Both the position numbers and the translations under genes were made by a program. A stretch of DNA of 64,000 bases from an uncultured Flavobacteriaceae bacterium (GTDB lineage: Bacteria; Bacteroidota; Bacteroidia; Flavobacteriales; Flavobacteriaceae), in assembly GCA_947504035.1 (NCBI GenBank), contig CANNGA010000005.1, positions 1 through 64,000 of the forward strand, in the 5' to 3' direction. The notes under the pieces were generated by a model, which worked only from the letters and a program-made list of their open reading frames with translations, did no database searches and was not told the DNA's origin. Positions 44,573-55,367 of this stretch are shown here, piece by piece; the first letter of the stretch is position 1; each line of letters starts with the position of its first letter.

Positions 44573-46945
44573 ATGACTCAAAAACAATTCTCCCTATTAA
44601 CAATCTTATTAGCACTTCTGCTGGTAATACCACTAAATGCACAGCAGCCCGATCTAGAAAAACCCTCTAGTTTAAGATGTATGGGCTTAGAAAAAATAAC
44701 AACGCCTAACAGTATTCCCGAGGCTTTAGAACAACAATGGGTAGTAAATGAAGACTATATTTCTATAATGGCACGTCCACATTCGGCAGCAGGTACTGAA
44801 GCCTTACGTGCAGAACTTGTAAAACTAGGCCTTAAAGACATTAAAACAAGAACTTTCGGTTTAGTTTCTGGTTTTTTGCCCATAGAACAGCTTCCAAAAT
44901 TAGAAGCCTGTCGCTACTTAAAGGCTGTAATACCTACCTTGCGAAATACAACAAGTTTAGGACGTGCAGAAAATCAAGCAGCCAGTGCATTCTTTTCAGA
45001 CCATATCAGCCAAAAATTAGGCCTTGACGGTAAAGGCATTAGAATTGGTATCATTTCAGACACTTACAATAAACTAGGTGGTGCAGCGCAATCTGTACTG
45101 GACGGTGATTTGCCAGGAACAGGGAACCCTAATGGATTCACTAAAGAGGTTGTTGTACTTCGAGAATCTGTAGTAAGAGGTATTGACGAAGGCAGAGCGA
45201 TGGCAGAGCTTATTCATGATATCGCACCAGCCGCAGAACTCTACTTTTATGGTGCTTTAGATGGTATTTTAGAAATGGAAAGTGCTGTACTGGCACTTGC
45301 AGAAGCAGGTTGCGATATTATTGTAGATGATTTACTCTCTAATTCGGCCCCCATCTACCAAGACGGTATTGTAGCTCAAGCTGTAGACAAAGTCACTGCA
45401 GAGGGTGTCGCCTACTTTTCGGCTGCTGGGAATTTTGGTAAAACTGCTTTCGAATCTGAATATAGATTTGAACTTGTAGACAATGAATCTAAACAGGTAT
45501 TTAGGTACCTCTCTGGAAATATTGATAGGTTATTTTTAATACGAAGAGGGCTTCAACTGTCTGTAGAATTGCATTGGGATGATTTTTCCATATTTGGTAG
45601 TGGTAGACAACCTGAAGGTGACTTAGACATAGAACTTATAAATGAAGCAACAGGTGAAGTATTAGCGTCTAGTACAGAAAGTAATTTTGATACTGGTGTG
45701 CCTTTAGAAAGGATATTCTATCAAAATTTAACGGGTGAAGACCTTTTTGCACTACTCGTTATTACAAGACGAGACGGCGTTAATCCAGAACGCATCACTT
45801 ATTTTTTAGGAGGTGATATAGTTTTTCTAAGAAAAGGAGATATAGAAGCTGTGGATGAAGGTTTTAACGGTACAATTTATGGCCATAGAGCTGCAGAAGG
45901 TGCTATAACCTTAGCAGCAATGAATTATACACTCTCACCAGAATTTGGAGGTACGCCTCGTATAGAAGACTTTTCCTCTTATGGCGGTTTGCCTAAAATA
46001 CGTAACAGTAAAGGAGAGCGTATGCCCTTAGAAATAAGACAAAAACCAGAGTTGACAGCTCCAGATGCTGTTAACACCTCCTTTTTTGGCTTTCAAGATC
46101 CTGAATCAGATGGTTTCAATAATTTCTTTGGCACTTCGGCCGCAGCGCCCAATGCTGCTGCTGTAGCCGCTTTAATGCTTCAAGTCAACCCCGATTTAAC
46201 ACCACAAGACATTAAATCTATTCTTATAGAATCTGCTTTAGATATGGATGATCCTATTACTGAAACTTTCGATACAGGATTTGACTTTGCCTCTGGTTAC
46301 GGCCTATTACAAGCTGATAAAGCCATAGCCATAGCTAATGGCAAACCTCTTGTGTATAGAGTTGAGATGATCGATGCGGACACCAATACACTCGTAGAAA
46401 TTATTGAGGACGATGAGGTAATCGATTTTTCTGAAGTGACCTCTAATGTAGATATTCGTTTTTTAAGTACAAATACAAAAGCATTGACTTCTTTTTTACG
46501 AGACGATGCCTTTACTTTTATTACCAATTTTAGTGATACACAACCTTTTTTAGCGGTAGATGCAGCTAATAGCTTTAACACACCTTGGTTACCAGATGCC
46601 GCCAACTACAACTTAAAATGGTTGGCTTTAGATGGCGAAAGTTCGAAAGATCAAGATGCAATGAACTTTAGCATTATAAATTCTAACTTAGATACGGATA
46701 CACAGGCGATTGCGGCAACACCAATATCTGTATTTCCTAATCCAACATCAAACGCATCTACAGTACATATTAAAAGTACAGGAGCACCTATTATTGGTTC
46801 TAAACTATTCAATCAATTGGGTTTAGAAGTCGCTCAGGGACAAGGTAGCACGCTTAAAATTAACAAAATACCAAAAGGTATTTACATACTTATTACCGAA
46901 GATGCCCAAGGCCATACTCATAATTGTAAAATGAGTGTAGAATAA
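44573..46945 (+). CDS. S8-like serine peptidase with T9SS sorting tail
   Basis: 790-residue secreted protein. Signal peptide at residues 1-23 (cleavage near LNAQQ). Residues about 140-590 are a subtilase-like domain: catalytic D163 in GIISDTYN, S522 in GTSAAAPN and the oxyanion asparagine in AAGN. The place of the catalytic histidine motif HGTHV reads EGRAM (E206), so the histidine is replaced by Glu as in sedolisins, whose oxyanion residue is Asp rather than Asn. An extra insert at about 300-440 looks like a beta domain. The last 75 residues (VFPNPTSN, then IPKGIYILI) form a type A T9SS C-terminal domain for export and cell-surface anchoring. Confidence 0.9.
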   Translation: MTQKQFSLLTILLALLLVIPLNAQQPDLEKPSSLRCMGLEKITTPNSIPEALEQQWVVNEDYISIMARPHSAAGTEALRAELVKLGLKDIKTRTFGLVSGFLPIEQLPKLEACRYLKAVIPTLRNTTSLGRAENQAASAFFSDHISQKLGLDGKGIRIGIISDTYNKLGGAAQSVLDGDLPGTGNPNGFTKEVVVLRESVVRGIDEGRAMAELIHDIAPAAELYFYGALDGILEMESAVLALAEAGCDIIVDDLLSNSAPIYQDGIVAQAVDKVTAEGVAYFSAAGNFGKTAFESEYRFELVDNESKQVFRYLSGNIDRLFLIRRGLQLSVELHWDDFSIFGSGRQPEGDLDIELINEATGEVLASSTESNFDTGVPLERIFYQNLTGEDLFALLVITRRDGVNPERITYFLGGDIVFLRKGDIEAVDEGFNGTIYGHRAAEGAITLAAMNYTLSPEFGGTPRIEDFSSYGGLPKIRNSKGERMPLEIRQKPELTAPDAVNTSFFGFQDPESDGFNNFFGTSAAAPNAAAVAALMLQVNPDLTPQDIKSILIESALDMDDPITETFDTGFDFASGYGLLQADKAIAIANGKPLVYRVEMIDADTNTLVEIIEDDEVIDFSEVTSNVDIRFLSTNTKALTSFLRDDAFTFITNFSDTQPFLAVDAANSFNTPWLPDAANYNLKWLALDGESSKDQDAMNFSIINSNLDTDTQAIAATPISVFPNPTSNASTVHIKSTGAPIIGSKLFNQLGLEVAQGQGSTLKINKIPKGIYILITEDAQGHTHNCKMSVE

Positions 46946-46966
46946 ATAGTTTATTGTCTAATTTAA

Positions 46967-47010
46967 GAACAGCAGAATAGCCATTTACTGGTATTCTGCT
47001 GTTTTTGTTT
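46967..47010 (+). terminator. Terminator after the S8 protease gene
   Basis: Arms CAGCAGAATAgCC and GGtATTCTGCTG with a short loop, followed by TTTTTGTTTT. Confidence 0.9.
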
Positions 47011-47380
47011 TAAGATATATGTAACGCTTTTTAAGCCTCATTTACAAAAGCAAATACATCTAGAGTAAATTCACATTTAAAAAAAGTATACTTTAAAGGT
47101 TATAAATGTCATTAAAATTAGCATACATTAGTGTTTAAGATTTTTGGTTACCACTTAAAAATCTGCGACGTCAACTAAACACTATACCTATTATAGGTCT
47201 CATAAGATAAAAAGTACGCTATTACATCTAAGTACAGCATCACTAATTACTATCCTGTTTTTACAATGCAATACTAAAAAAACTCAAGAAACGCTGTCTG
47301 TTACTACAACAGTAGTAAGTCCCAAAACCACCTTCTTTGAAAGTCATTATCCCTCTGGCGCACTTCAAACCAAAGGACAA

Positions 47381-47965
47381 TTGATGGGAACATTAAAAAC
47401 AGGAAAATGGGAATCTTATTATGAAAACGGTGCCATTTATGCCGTAGAGCATTACGATAATGGAAAACGGAATGGTTATTATAAAAGTGACTATTCGGGT
47501 GATTTATGTATGGAAGGAACTTTTAAAAATGATAAAAAAACAGGTGTATGGAAAAGCTTTTTTAAAACAAATAACCAATTAAAATACCTGAAATTATATG
47601 ATATTTTGGGGCTTGCTACAGGAGTTTGGGAAAGCTATTATGATTCTGGAGAACTAAATAATGTAGAACAGCATCTCAACGGCAAAAAACAGGGTAAACA
47701 GACCGAATACTTTAAAAATGGTAACGTTTCTAAAACAGGAATGCATATTCAAGGCCAAGCAAATGGCGTTTGGATGTACTATTATGATGATGGTCATTTA
47801 GCCTGCGAAAAAACATTTGTAAACGGTGTGGAATCTGGTGTATACACATCGTATCACAAAAATGGAAAACGTCATAAAACGGGCATGAAACAACAGTTTA
47901 AAAAAACAGGCACTTGGATAACTTATGATAATAAGGGTACCATTATTAAAACAGAAACGTATTAA
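47381..47965 (+). CDS. MORN-repeat variant protein (YwqK-like), 5' end uncertain
   Basis: The annotated part (TTG at 47381, or ATG at 47384) encodes 194 residues of MORN-variant repeats: GKWESYYENG, GVWKSFF, GVWESYYDSGE, GVWMYYYDDGH and similar. The same frame stays open upstream to about 47160 and encodes more repeat (FFESHYPSGALQTKG), preceded by a signal-like stretch LHLSTASLITILFLQCNTKK, but that part has no ATG, GTG or TTG. Either ATA at 47207 is used or the start codon was lost and the gene is decaying. YwqK-like proteins are often labelled antitoxin, without strong evidence. Convergent with the ABC ATPase gene, 10 bases apart. Confidence 0.72.
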   Translation: MMGTLKTGKWESYYENGAIYAVEHYDNGKRNGYYKSDYSGDLCMEGTFKNDKKTGVWKSFFKTNNQLKYLKLYDILGLATGVWESYYDSGELNNVEQHLNGKKQGKQTEYFKNGNVSKTGMHIQGQANGVWMYYYDDGHLACEKTFVNGVESGVYTSYHKNGKRHKTGMKQQFKKTGTWITYDNKGTIIKTETY

Positions 47966-47975
47966 TTTTTGGAAG

Positions 47976-49211
47976 TTATAACGGCATTACGACACCTCTA
48001 GATCCATTTTTAGAGGGGATTAAATTGTAATTAAAGTCTGGTGCTATATATTCTTCTGGGCGGTGCGATACATAAATAATAGCAGTCTTACGTGTTTCAG
48101 CAATTTTATTGATAAGTGCTCCAAATAGTTTTGCATCGTAATCATCTAATCCATTTGTAGGTTCATCTAATATTAATAATGCAGGATGTTTAACCATAGC
48201 TCTGGCAATTAATACTAAGCGTTTATGCCCATTGGATAACAATTGAAAACTGGAATGCGCCAAATGCGACAATTTTAAAAGTGTTAACCACGAATTGGCT
48301 ATTGCCATTTGTGTGTCGGTTGGCACTTGGTAAAGGCCTATAGAATCTACAAATCCAGATACAATCATACGCAGTACAGTATCTTTTCGTTTAAACCCTA
48401 TCAACATATCCGAAGTATAAAACCCGATGTGTTTTTTAATATCCCATACAGATTCTCCAGAGCCTTTTTTAATACCAAATAAGGTCATATCTTGTTGATA
48501 CCCCTTAGGATTATCACCAGAAATTAAAGCTAGTAAAGTACTTTTCCCAGAACCGTTTGGGCCTATCAGTTGCCAAAATTCACCTGGTTGTATTGTCCAG
48601 TCGATCGCTTTCAAAATTGGCCGTTCCAAATAATTTACAGAGACATTAGTTAACTTAATTAATGTGTTTTCTTGCTCTGAAACGACTTTGTAGGGTTGAG
48701 GCAAATCATTAATAAAGTAAGTATCCAAGGCCTTCAAGCCTATTTGCTCCAAATGAAATGGTATAAGCCTTCCATGAGCATCCAATTGGTATTTTTCTGT
48801 TATAAAGGGTAAAAAATCACGAACTCTAGTCGCTATTTGTATAATTTGTGTTGTGCTGCTAAGCGCTGTAAACTGGGTGACTATATTTTTCTGTGCAGCG
48901 GTATCTAAACAATCAAAAACATTATCTAAAACCAAATATTCTGGAACGTCTCCTGTTAAAATATGGTTTAAAAGTGCACGCTTACGTTCGCCTTCTGAAG
49001 ATGTTGCTAAGCTTGTAGTTCTGTTTGTCGTTACCTGAAAATCCTCATGCCGAAGCTCTGCATCGATATAGCGATTAATAGTAACTTCAGAAAAAATGGC
49101 ACCTTTAAACTCAGTTAACTCAGGGAAAAGAATACCTGTTTCTATCCGCTTTAACAGTGCCGTTTTAGCATCTGTACTCGAAATGTATATGGCGATATGT
49201 TCTGGGAGCAT
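47976..49211 (-). CDS. Two-domain ABC ATPase (ModF/PhrA-like)
   Basis: 411-residue cytosolic protein with two ABC ATPase units and no membrane part, like E. coli ModF. The C-terminal unit (about residues 190-411) is complete: Walker A GPNGSGKST, signature-type LLSNGHKRLVLIARA, Walker B LLILDEPTNGLD and H-loop YVSHRPEE. The N-terminal unit keeps a signature-like SSEGERKRALL and a Walker B EYLVLDNVFDCLD, but the Walker A position reads YISSTDAKTALL and is not functional. Role unknown; ModF has been linked to molybdate, without molybdate genes here. Confidence 0.87.
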   Translation of the reverse strand: MLPEHIAIYISSTDAKTALLKRIETGILFPELTEFKGAIFSEVTINRYIDAELRHEDFQVTTNRTTSLATSSEGERKRALLNHILTGDVPEYLVLDNVFDCLDTAAQKNIVTQFTALSSTTQIIQIATRVRDFLPFITEKYQLDAHGRLIPFHLEQIGLKALDTYFINDLPQPYKVVSEQENTLIKLTNVSVNYLERPILKAIDWTIQPGEFWQLIGPNGSGKSTLLALISGDNPKGYQQDMTLFGIKKGSGESVWDIKKHIGFYTSDMLIGFKRKDTVLRMIVSGFVDSIGLYQVPTDTQMAIANSWLTLLKLSHLAHSSFQLLSNGHKRLVLIARAMVKHPALLILDEPTNGLDDYDAKLFGALINKIAETRKTAIIYVSHRPEEYIAPDFNYNLIPSKNGSRGVVMPL

Positions 49212-49221
49212 TACAAAATAG

Positions 49222-49475
49222 TTCTTATAAATCTTTAATATAGCATGGTACTAGACCATTTTAAAAGTCTCTAGTTAAAATTACCGACTGTAAGATCTAT
49301 CTCTTCTGTGACTTCCTCTGTTTTTTTATATCAAAAAGACTTAAGCGCCAGCAAAATGTACAGATACTTTCTACAATTTTTCTTCAAATGGTAAAATTAT
49401 ATTTCGAGCAAAAATACGAATCCTAAGGTTAATTGAATGAATCGTGTTTTTAGATCTGTTTTTAAAAGATAGGGC
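49222..49475 (-). pseudogene. Decayed 3' end of a BadF-type kinase gene
   Basis: Aligns base by base with the 3' end of the kinase gene at 52282-53142: for example TGGTACTAGACCAT against TGGTACTAAACCAT, ACTGTAAGATCTATCTCTTC against ACTGTAAAGCCCATTTCTTC, and GCAAAATGTACAGATACT against GCAAAATGTACAGGTACT. Similarity runs from the stop codon region to about 85 codons upstream, with substitutions and small indels that break the frame. Nothing upstream of it resembles the rest of the kinase. A leftover of a partial duplication. Confidence 0.88.
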
Positions 49476-49804
49476 TTTATAAACGTAAAACCAATACCTT
49501 ATATGATACCAAAATCTCATCTTGTATATCCTTGTCCTAACAAGTGGAGGTACTTCATTACATATAAATAAAGTTATAAACCCTATTCACGCCCAGACGT
49601 ATTGTACTGTAAGGCATTACCGAAAACTAAACAAAAGGCATTATGCTTATTAAAATAACCGTTAGAGCAATATAACAGAATATATAATGCAGTAGTTTAG
49701 ATGAGGGTATTTCAAACGTATAACTATAAAAAAACTGCCTAAGATTAATACTTAGACAGTCTTTAGATTAACTATTTGTAAGTGCTAAATAAGCGTCTAT
49801 AAAA
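49476..49804. other. Intergenic, terminator only
   Basis: No coding frame. Contains the terminator of the lipoprotein gene at its right end. Confidence 0.4.
49732..49766 (-). terminator. Lipoprotein gene terminator, copy 1
   Basis: Arms ACTGCCTAAG and CTTAGACAGT around ATTAATA, with an A-run on the downstream side for the minus strand. Closely similar to the hairpin at 51537-51574, showing that the duplicated unit includes the terminator. Confidence 0.8.
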
Positions 49805-50701
49805 TTAGTTATTATTATAACCTACTCCCATATTACGCCATAAAATATCTGCTCTTCCGCCTTTGCAACGGTAAGCACCAAAACGTATTTTAGCGTCTAC
49901 TGCTCTAAAGGTATCTTTAACATAAAAGCGACTGCGTGCGCCACCTATATTAGAGTCGACATAATGTCTTAGCCTTCCATTAACCGTTTCAAAACCATTG
50001 GTAATACTCACAAAAAAATCTGTATCCGCTTTCACTCTTTTCAAAGGTCCATACAGTATTCTACCTCCGGTACCTGTCCCTCCACGCTCTTTCACCTGCT
50101 CGCGGTAAATATCAAAATGTCTTTGTCCGTTTACCGTTATTGGCTTAGCAACATACAAACACACTGCAGGATCTGGAGACCCACCACCACCGGTATGTTT
50201 CCCTTTAGCTTGTATAATGTAGGTTCCATTATTATTAGTTAATCGACTGTTAGTAGATTGCTTATCACCACTACCAGCAGCTCTAATTCTACAAGTTCCA
50301 GATACTCTAATAAAATTTCCGTTTCGTATTTTGGTAACTTTTCTACTTTGCCGCTCTATTCGTGTTTGAAGGCGATCACTACTGTCATTATTACCACTTA
50401 ATCGGTACAGGCCATACGTTTTCCCATTAACTACGGTTTGGCTATAATCATGACTACAAGATCTGTCATCAATATTTGGGCTAACCCGCTTATTCACATC
50501 TTTGCTTCTTGTAAACGTGTACACTCTAGTACTACACGCTCCTGATAAGTTATCGCTTATAGGTACATTAGTTCCTTCTTGAATGGCATTCACATCAGTT
50601 TCTTCTGTTAATTGATCTTCACTAGAGCAAGAAATTGCAACTGTTGACAATGCAATGATTGCCAAAGTTTTTACATTTGGTAAATGTAGTTGGTTTTTCA
50701 T
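49805..50701 (-). CDS. Secreted lipoprotein, jelly-roll-like C-terminus
   Basis: 298 residues. The lipoprotein signal ends at lipobox VAISC (cysteine near residue 25) followed by SSEDQ, as in exported Bacteroidota lipoproteins. Residues about 55-140 are basic with several cysteines (GACSTR, RSCSHDY, GTCRIRA). Residues about 150-298 are beta-rich with FDIYREQ, FFVSITNGFETVNGRLRHYV and RFGAYRCKGGRADILWRN, which recalls polysaccharide-lyase-type jelly rolls ending in a conserved Y-rich strand; I am not sure of this and no catalytic set could be assigned. The protein is markedly rich in Arg and Gly compared with its neighbours. Intact member of a local family with two broken copies. Confidence 0.72.
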   Translation of the reverse strand: MKNQLHLPNVKTLAIIALSTVAISCSSEDQLTEETDVNAIQEGTNVPISDNLSGACSTRVYTFTRSKDVNKRVSPNIDDRSCSHDYSQTVVNGKTYGLYRLSGNNDSSDRLQTRIERQSRKVTKIRNGNFIRVSGTCRIRAAGSGDKQSTNSRLTNNNGTYIIQAKGKHTGGGGSPDPAVCLYVAKPITVNGQRHFDIYREQVKERGGTGTGGRILYGPLKRVKADTDFFVSITNGFETVNGRLRHYVDSNIGGARSRFYVKDTFRAVDAKIRFGAYRCKGGRADILWRNMGVGYNNN

Positions 50702-51536
50702 TTTTAAAAATTTTAGTTTAGTTTAGATTTTGATTATCAAAACCCTGGTTACCAACAATTTAATTTAAATAACAATTAGTACTATCCTGTTCTATCTGCC
50801 TTTCTTTTTTAATTTTGTATAACAAAGCCGGCAAGGGTATGCGCTTAGATTGTATTAGTTTTAATTATAAAGCGCCCCTATATGTATAAACTATTCCTTG
50901 GACAAACCGCCATATACAATACGTTTCATGTGTACATTTCGCAAAATAATTGCATAAATAGTTAAGGGTAGTTTCATGGTTTACACCACACTTATCTACA
51001 GTTATAGAATGCTATTAAGTGAATCATATTATTTTAATATTTTTTTTAATTTAAAGCTTTAGATTACACTAAAAATAAGATTTTACATATGTGAAATGCA
51101 ATTTGCCTATTGCTATGCAAAGCCTATTAAATTCTAAATGCAACAATGAGAATAGTTTTATAAATTAAGCAACGATACGGTTAACCAAACATGTCATACC
51201 TATTATAACGCACTAGAACGTACTCATTTTATCGAAGGTATTGATACAATACACAGGTACACACTAATGGTCCTATTTAATAATGTATTATCTGTTTTTT
51301 ACTCGTAAGACGCCTTATGTCAAAGTTTAAGCGCTCTTCTTTTATTGCTTATTATATTTAATTGTTTGAACTATAAACTTCACATGATATAAACACCATT
51401 ACAATTATGTATAACAACTACATCCCTTTTATATAGGAAATTAAGCTACTCCCTAACGTAATTCATGTAATTAGAATAATAGATCACAAAAACAAAGATT
51501 TAAGCTAAATATTGTATGAACTAACACATATATAAA
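50702..51536. other. Gene-free spacer with a repeated block
   Basis: More than 800 bases without a supported frame. The block at 51197-51227 (TACCTATTATAACGCACTAG and onward) is similar to 52103-52133 in the next spacer, so part of this region belongs to the duplicated unit. Confidence 0.5.
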
Positions 51537-51574
51537 CAAAAAAACTGCCTAAGATTAGGTCTCAGGCAGTTTCT
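51537..51574 (-). terminator. Lipoprotein gene terminator, copy 2
   Basis: Arms AACTGCCTAAG and CTCAGGCAGTT around TTAGGT; A-run on the downstream side for the minus strand. Confidence 0.85.
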
Positions 51575-51615
51575 AATTTAGACTATTTACATGTGATAAA
51601 TACGCTTACTTGATG

Positions 51616-51870
51616 TTAATCATTTTTAAAGTTTATGCCCATATTTCTCCATAAAATATCTGCTTTTCCGCCTTTACAACGGTAAGCTCCAAAACGTATT
51701 TTAGCACCTGTTGCTTTAAAGGTGTCTGGAAAAAAACGATCTTTATTATTCGCCATATTAGAGTCTACATAATGCCTAAGTTTGCCATTATCAGTTTCTA
51801 AACCATTCGTTATACTTACAACAAAAATCTGCTTATCACCAACTTTACGGTCTGTCAAAATCCAAACTTA
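51616..51870 (-). pseudogene. Truncated second copy of the lipoprotein gene
   Basis: Codes for about 80 residues matching the C-terminus of the protein at 49805-50701: FVVSITNGLETDNGKLRHYV, RFGAYRCKGGKADILWRN, ending MGINFKND. The frame can be followed a few codons upstream (ILTDRKVGDKQ) to a stop near 51867. The signal peptide and the first two thirds are missing, so it is very likely not functional. The small reading frame starts with TTG (51858). Its terminator is also duplicated. Confidence 0.88.
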
Positions 51871-52281
51871 TGAGATTTTGTTCTAAAAGCAAGAGCTATT
51901 TATTCTTATAAAAATTTTCAATAGCACTATACACCTTGTTACAATGAAATTATTCCACTTTTAGGCACGACATTAGTATCGTATTTATATGAATTATGGA
52001 CACGTATAAGTCGTATTCAGAAAAACGACTAATCGATACTATTAGTAGAGTACTAATTAAAATGATTTTAGTAAATGATATAGTCCTAACGTTTTATACG
52101 TTAAACCTATTATAAGGCACTGGAATGTCCTCATCGTTTTTTACTAACATTGGTATAATTGCGACTCATGGTAGAACAGTATTAGCTAACAGTCCTCGCT
52201 TTAATTTAGTTTTTTTGTATCAACAACATTTAAACTGTAAACTTGAGTTTGCTTAAATACCTCTAAAACAGTTTACAGGAA
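51871..52281. other. Gene-free spacer with a repeated block
   Basis: No coding frame. Holds the partner of the repeated block (52103-52133). Confidence 0.45.
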
Positions 52282-53142
52282 CTACAAATCTTTGGTATGA
52301 AATGGTACTAAACCATCTATAGGTCTACGTTCAAAATTGCCCACTGTAAAGCCCATTTCTTCTGCGACTTCACGTATTTCTTTTTGCGCAAAAAAGGCTA
52401 TAGAACCTGCAAAATGTACAGGTACTGTTTGCAATTCTTCTTTAAATTGTAATATCATATTTCTAGCAAAAACACGAATCCCCTCTTTAATTAAATTAAT
52501 AGTGTATTCGGAATCTTTTTGTAAAAACATGAACTCTGCAAAACTGGCTAAGTAGGCATTAGGATTAGGTTGTTTATAGAGGTTGTATTTTATAAAATCT
52601 GAATCCATATTGTATTTTGCACCAAAAGCTACTTTTACATTCTCTGGCATATGGTTAAAGTAATAGTCTCTAATGAGTTGCTTGCCATAATAATTTCCAG
52701 ACGCATCATCCATTAAGGTATAGCCTAAAGAATTGACACGTTGGTGCAATTGATTGCCATCGTAATAACTACAATTAGAACCTGTTCCCATAATACAGAC
52801 TACTGCTGCTTCTTTAGGATGGTTAATCGTAGCATAAACCGCAGCTAATGTATCTTCGTTAACCTCTACAACGGCATTGGAGAAAATACCTTCTAAAACA
52901 CCTTGTAAAAGCTGTTTTGGGTTTTCTGTACCGCAACCTGCGCCATAAAAAAACACATGAGTTACTGCTGCGCTATTGTCTTTAAGCGCTTTACTTTTCT
53001 TAATAATCTTAGTGAGTTTCTTCTCTGTTAAAATTGCAGGGTTAAGGCCTTTGGTGCGTACCTTTTCCATTAATTTATTACCATTGTTATCTACGGCTAA
53101 CCAGTCTGATTTGGTAGAGCCACTATCCACTATTAAAATCAT
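52282..53142 (-). CDS. BadF/BadG-type N-acetylglucosamine kinase-like protein
   Basis: 286 residues from the ATG at 53142 (MILIVDSGSTKSDW); an upstream extension of 16 codons is open but overlaps the gapA terminator. ASKHA-fold sugar kinase of the BadF/BadG/BcrA group related to N-acetylglucosamine kinase. The phosphate-1 loop is VDSGSTKSDW, phosphate-2 is IMGTGSNCSYYDG, and the adenosine region is HFAGSIAFFAQ. It lies just behind gapA and pfkA on the same strand, which fits a role in amino-sugar or sugar entry to glycolysis. The substrate is inferred from family only. Confidence 0.88.
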   Translation of the reverse strand: MILIVDSGSTKSDWLAVDNNGNKLMEKVRTKGLNPAILTEKKLTKIIKKSKALKDNSAAVTHVFFYGAGCGTENPKQLLQGVLEGIFSNAVVEVNEDTLAAVYATINHPKEAAVVCIMGTGSNCSYYDGNQLHQRVNSLGYTLMDDASGNYYGKQLIRDYYFNHMPENVKVAFGAKYNMDSDFIKYNLYKQPNPNAYLASFAEFMFLQKDSEYTINLIKEGIRVFARNMILQFKEELQTVPVHFAGSIAFFAQKEIREVAEEMGFTVGNFERRPIDGLVPFHTKDL

Positions 53143-53156
53143 AAGTTGAAAAGTAT

Positions 53157-53200
53157 AAAAAAACTCCATACGGCTTGTGTTAAGCTGCATGGAGTTGATA
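53157..53200 (-). terminator. gapA terminator
   Basis: Arms CTCCATaCgGCTT and AAGCtGcATGGAG, followed on the minus strand by a T-run. It lies between gapA and the kinase gene, so the kinase likely needs read-through or its own promoter. Confidence 0.8.
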
Positions 53201-53212
53201 TGTTATTATATA

Positions 53213-55221
<2,009 letters not shown>

Positions 55222-55367
55222 GTAATACTTTATTTTCGAAGTAAAATTACTAAACAAAAACCATATTTCTATAACATAAGTCATATTTTAATGTCATATG
55301 GAAACTATAACGTTTTAGTTAACTTTAATGAAATTCTAAAACGAAATCTAAAAGTGTCATTTAATGT

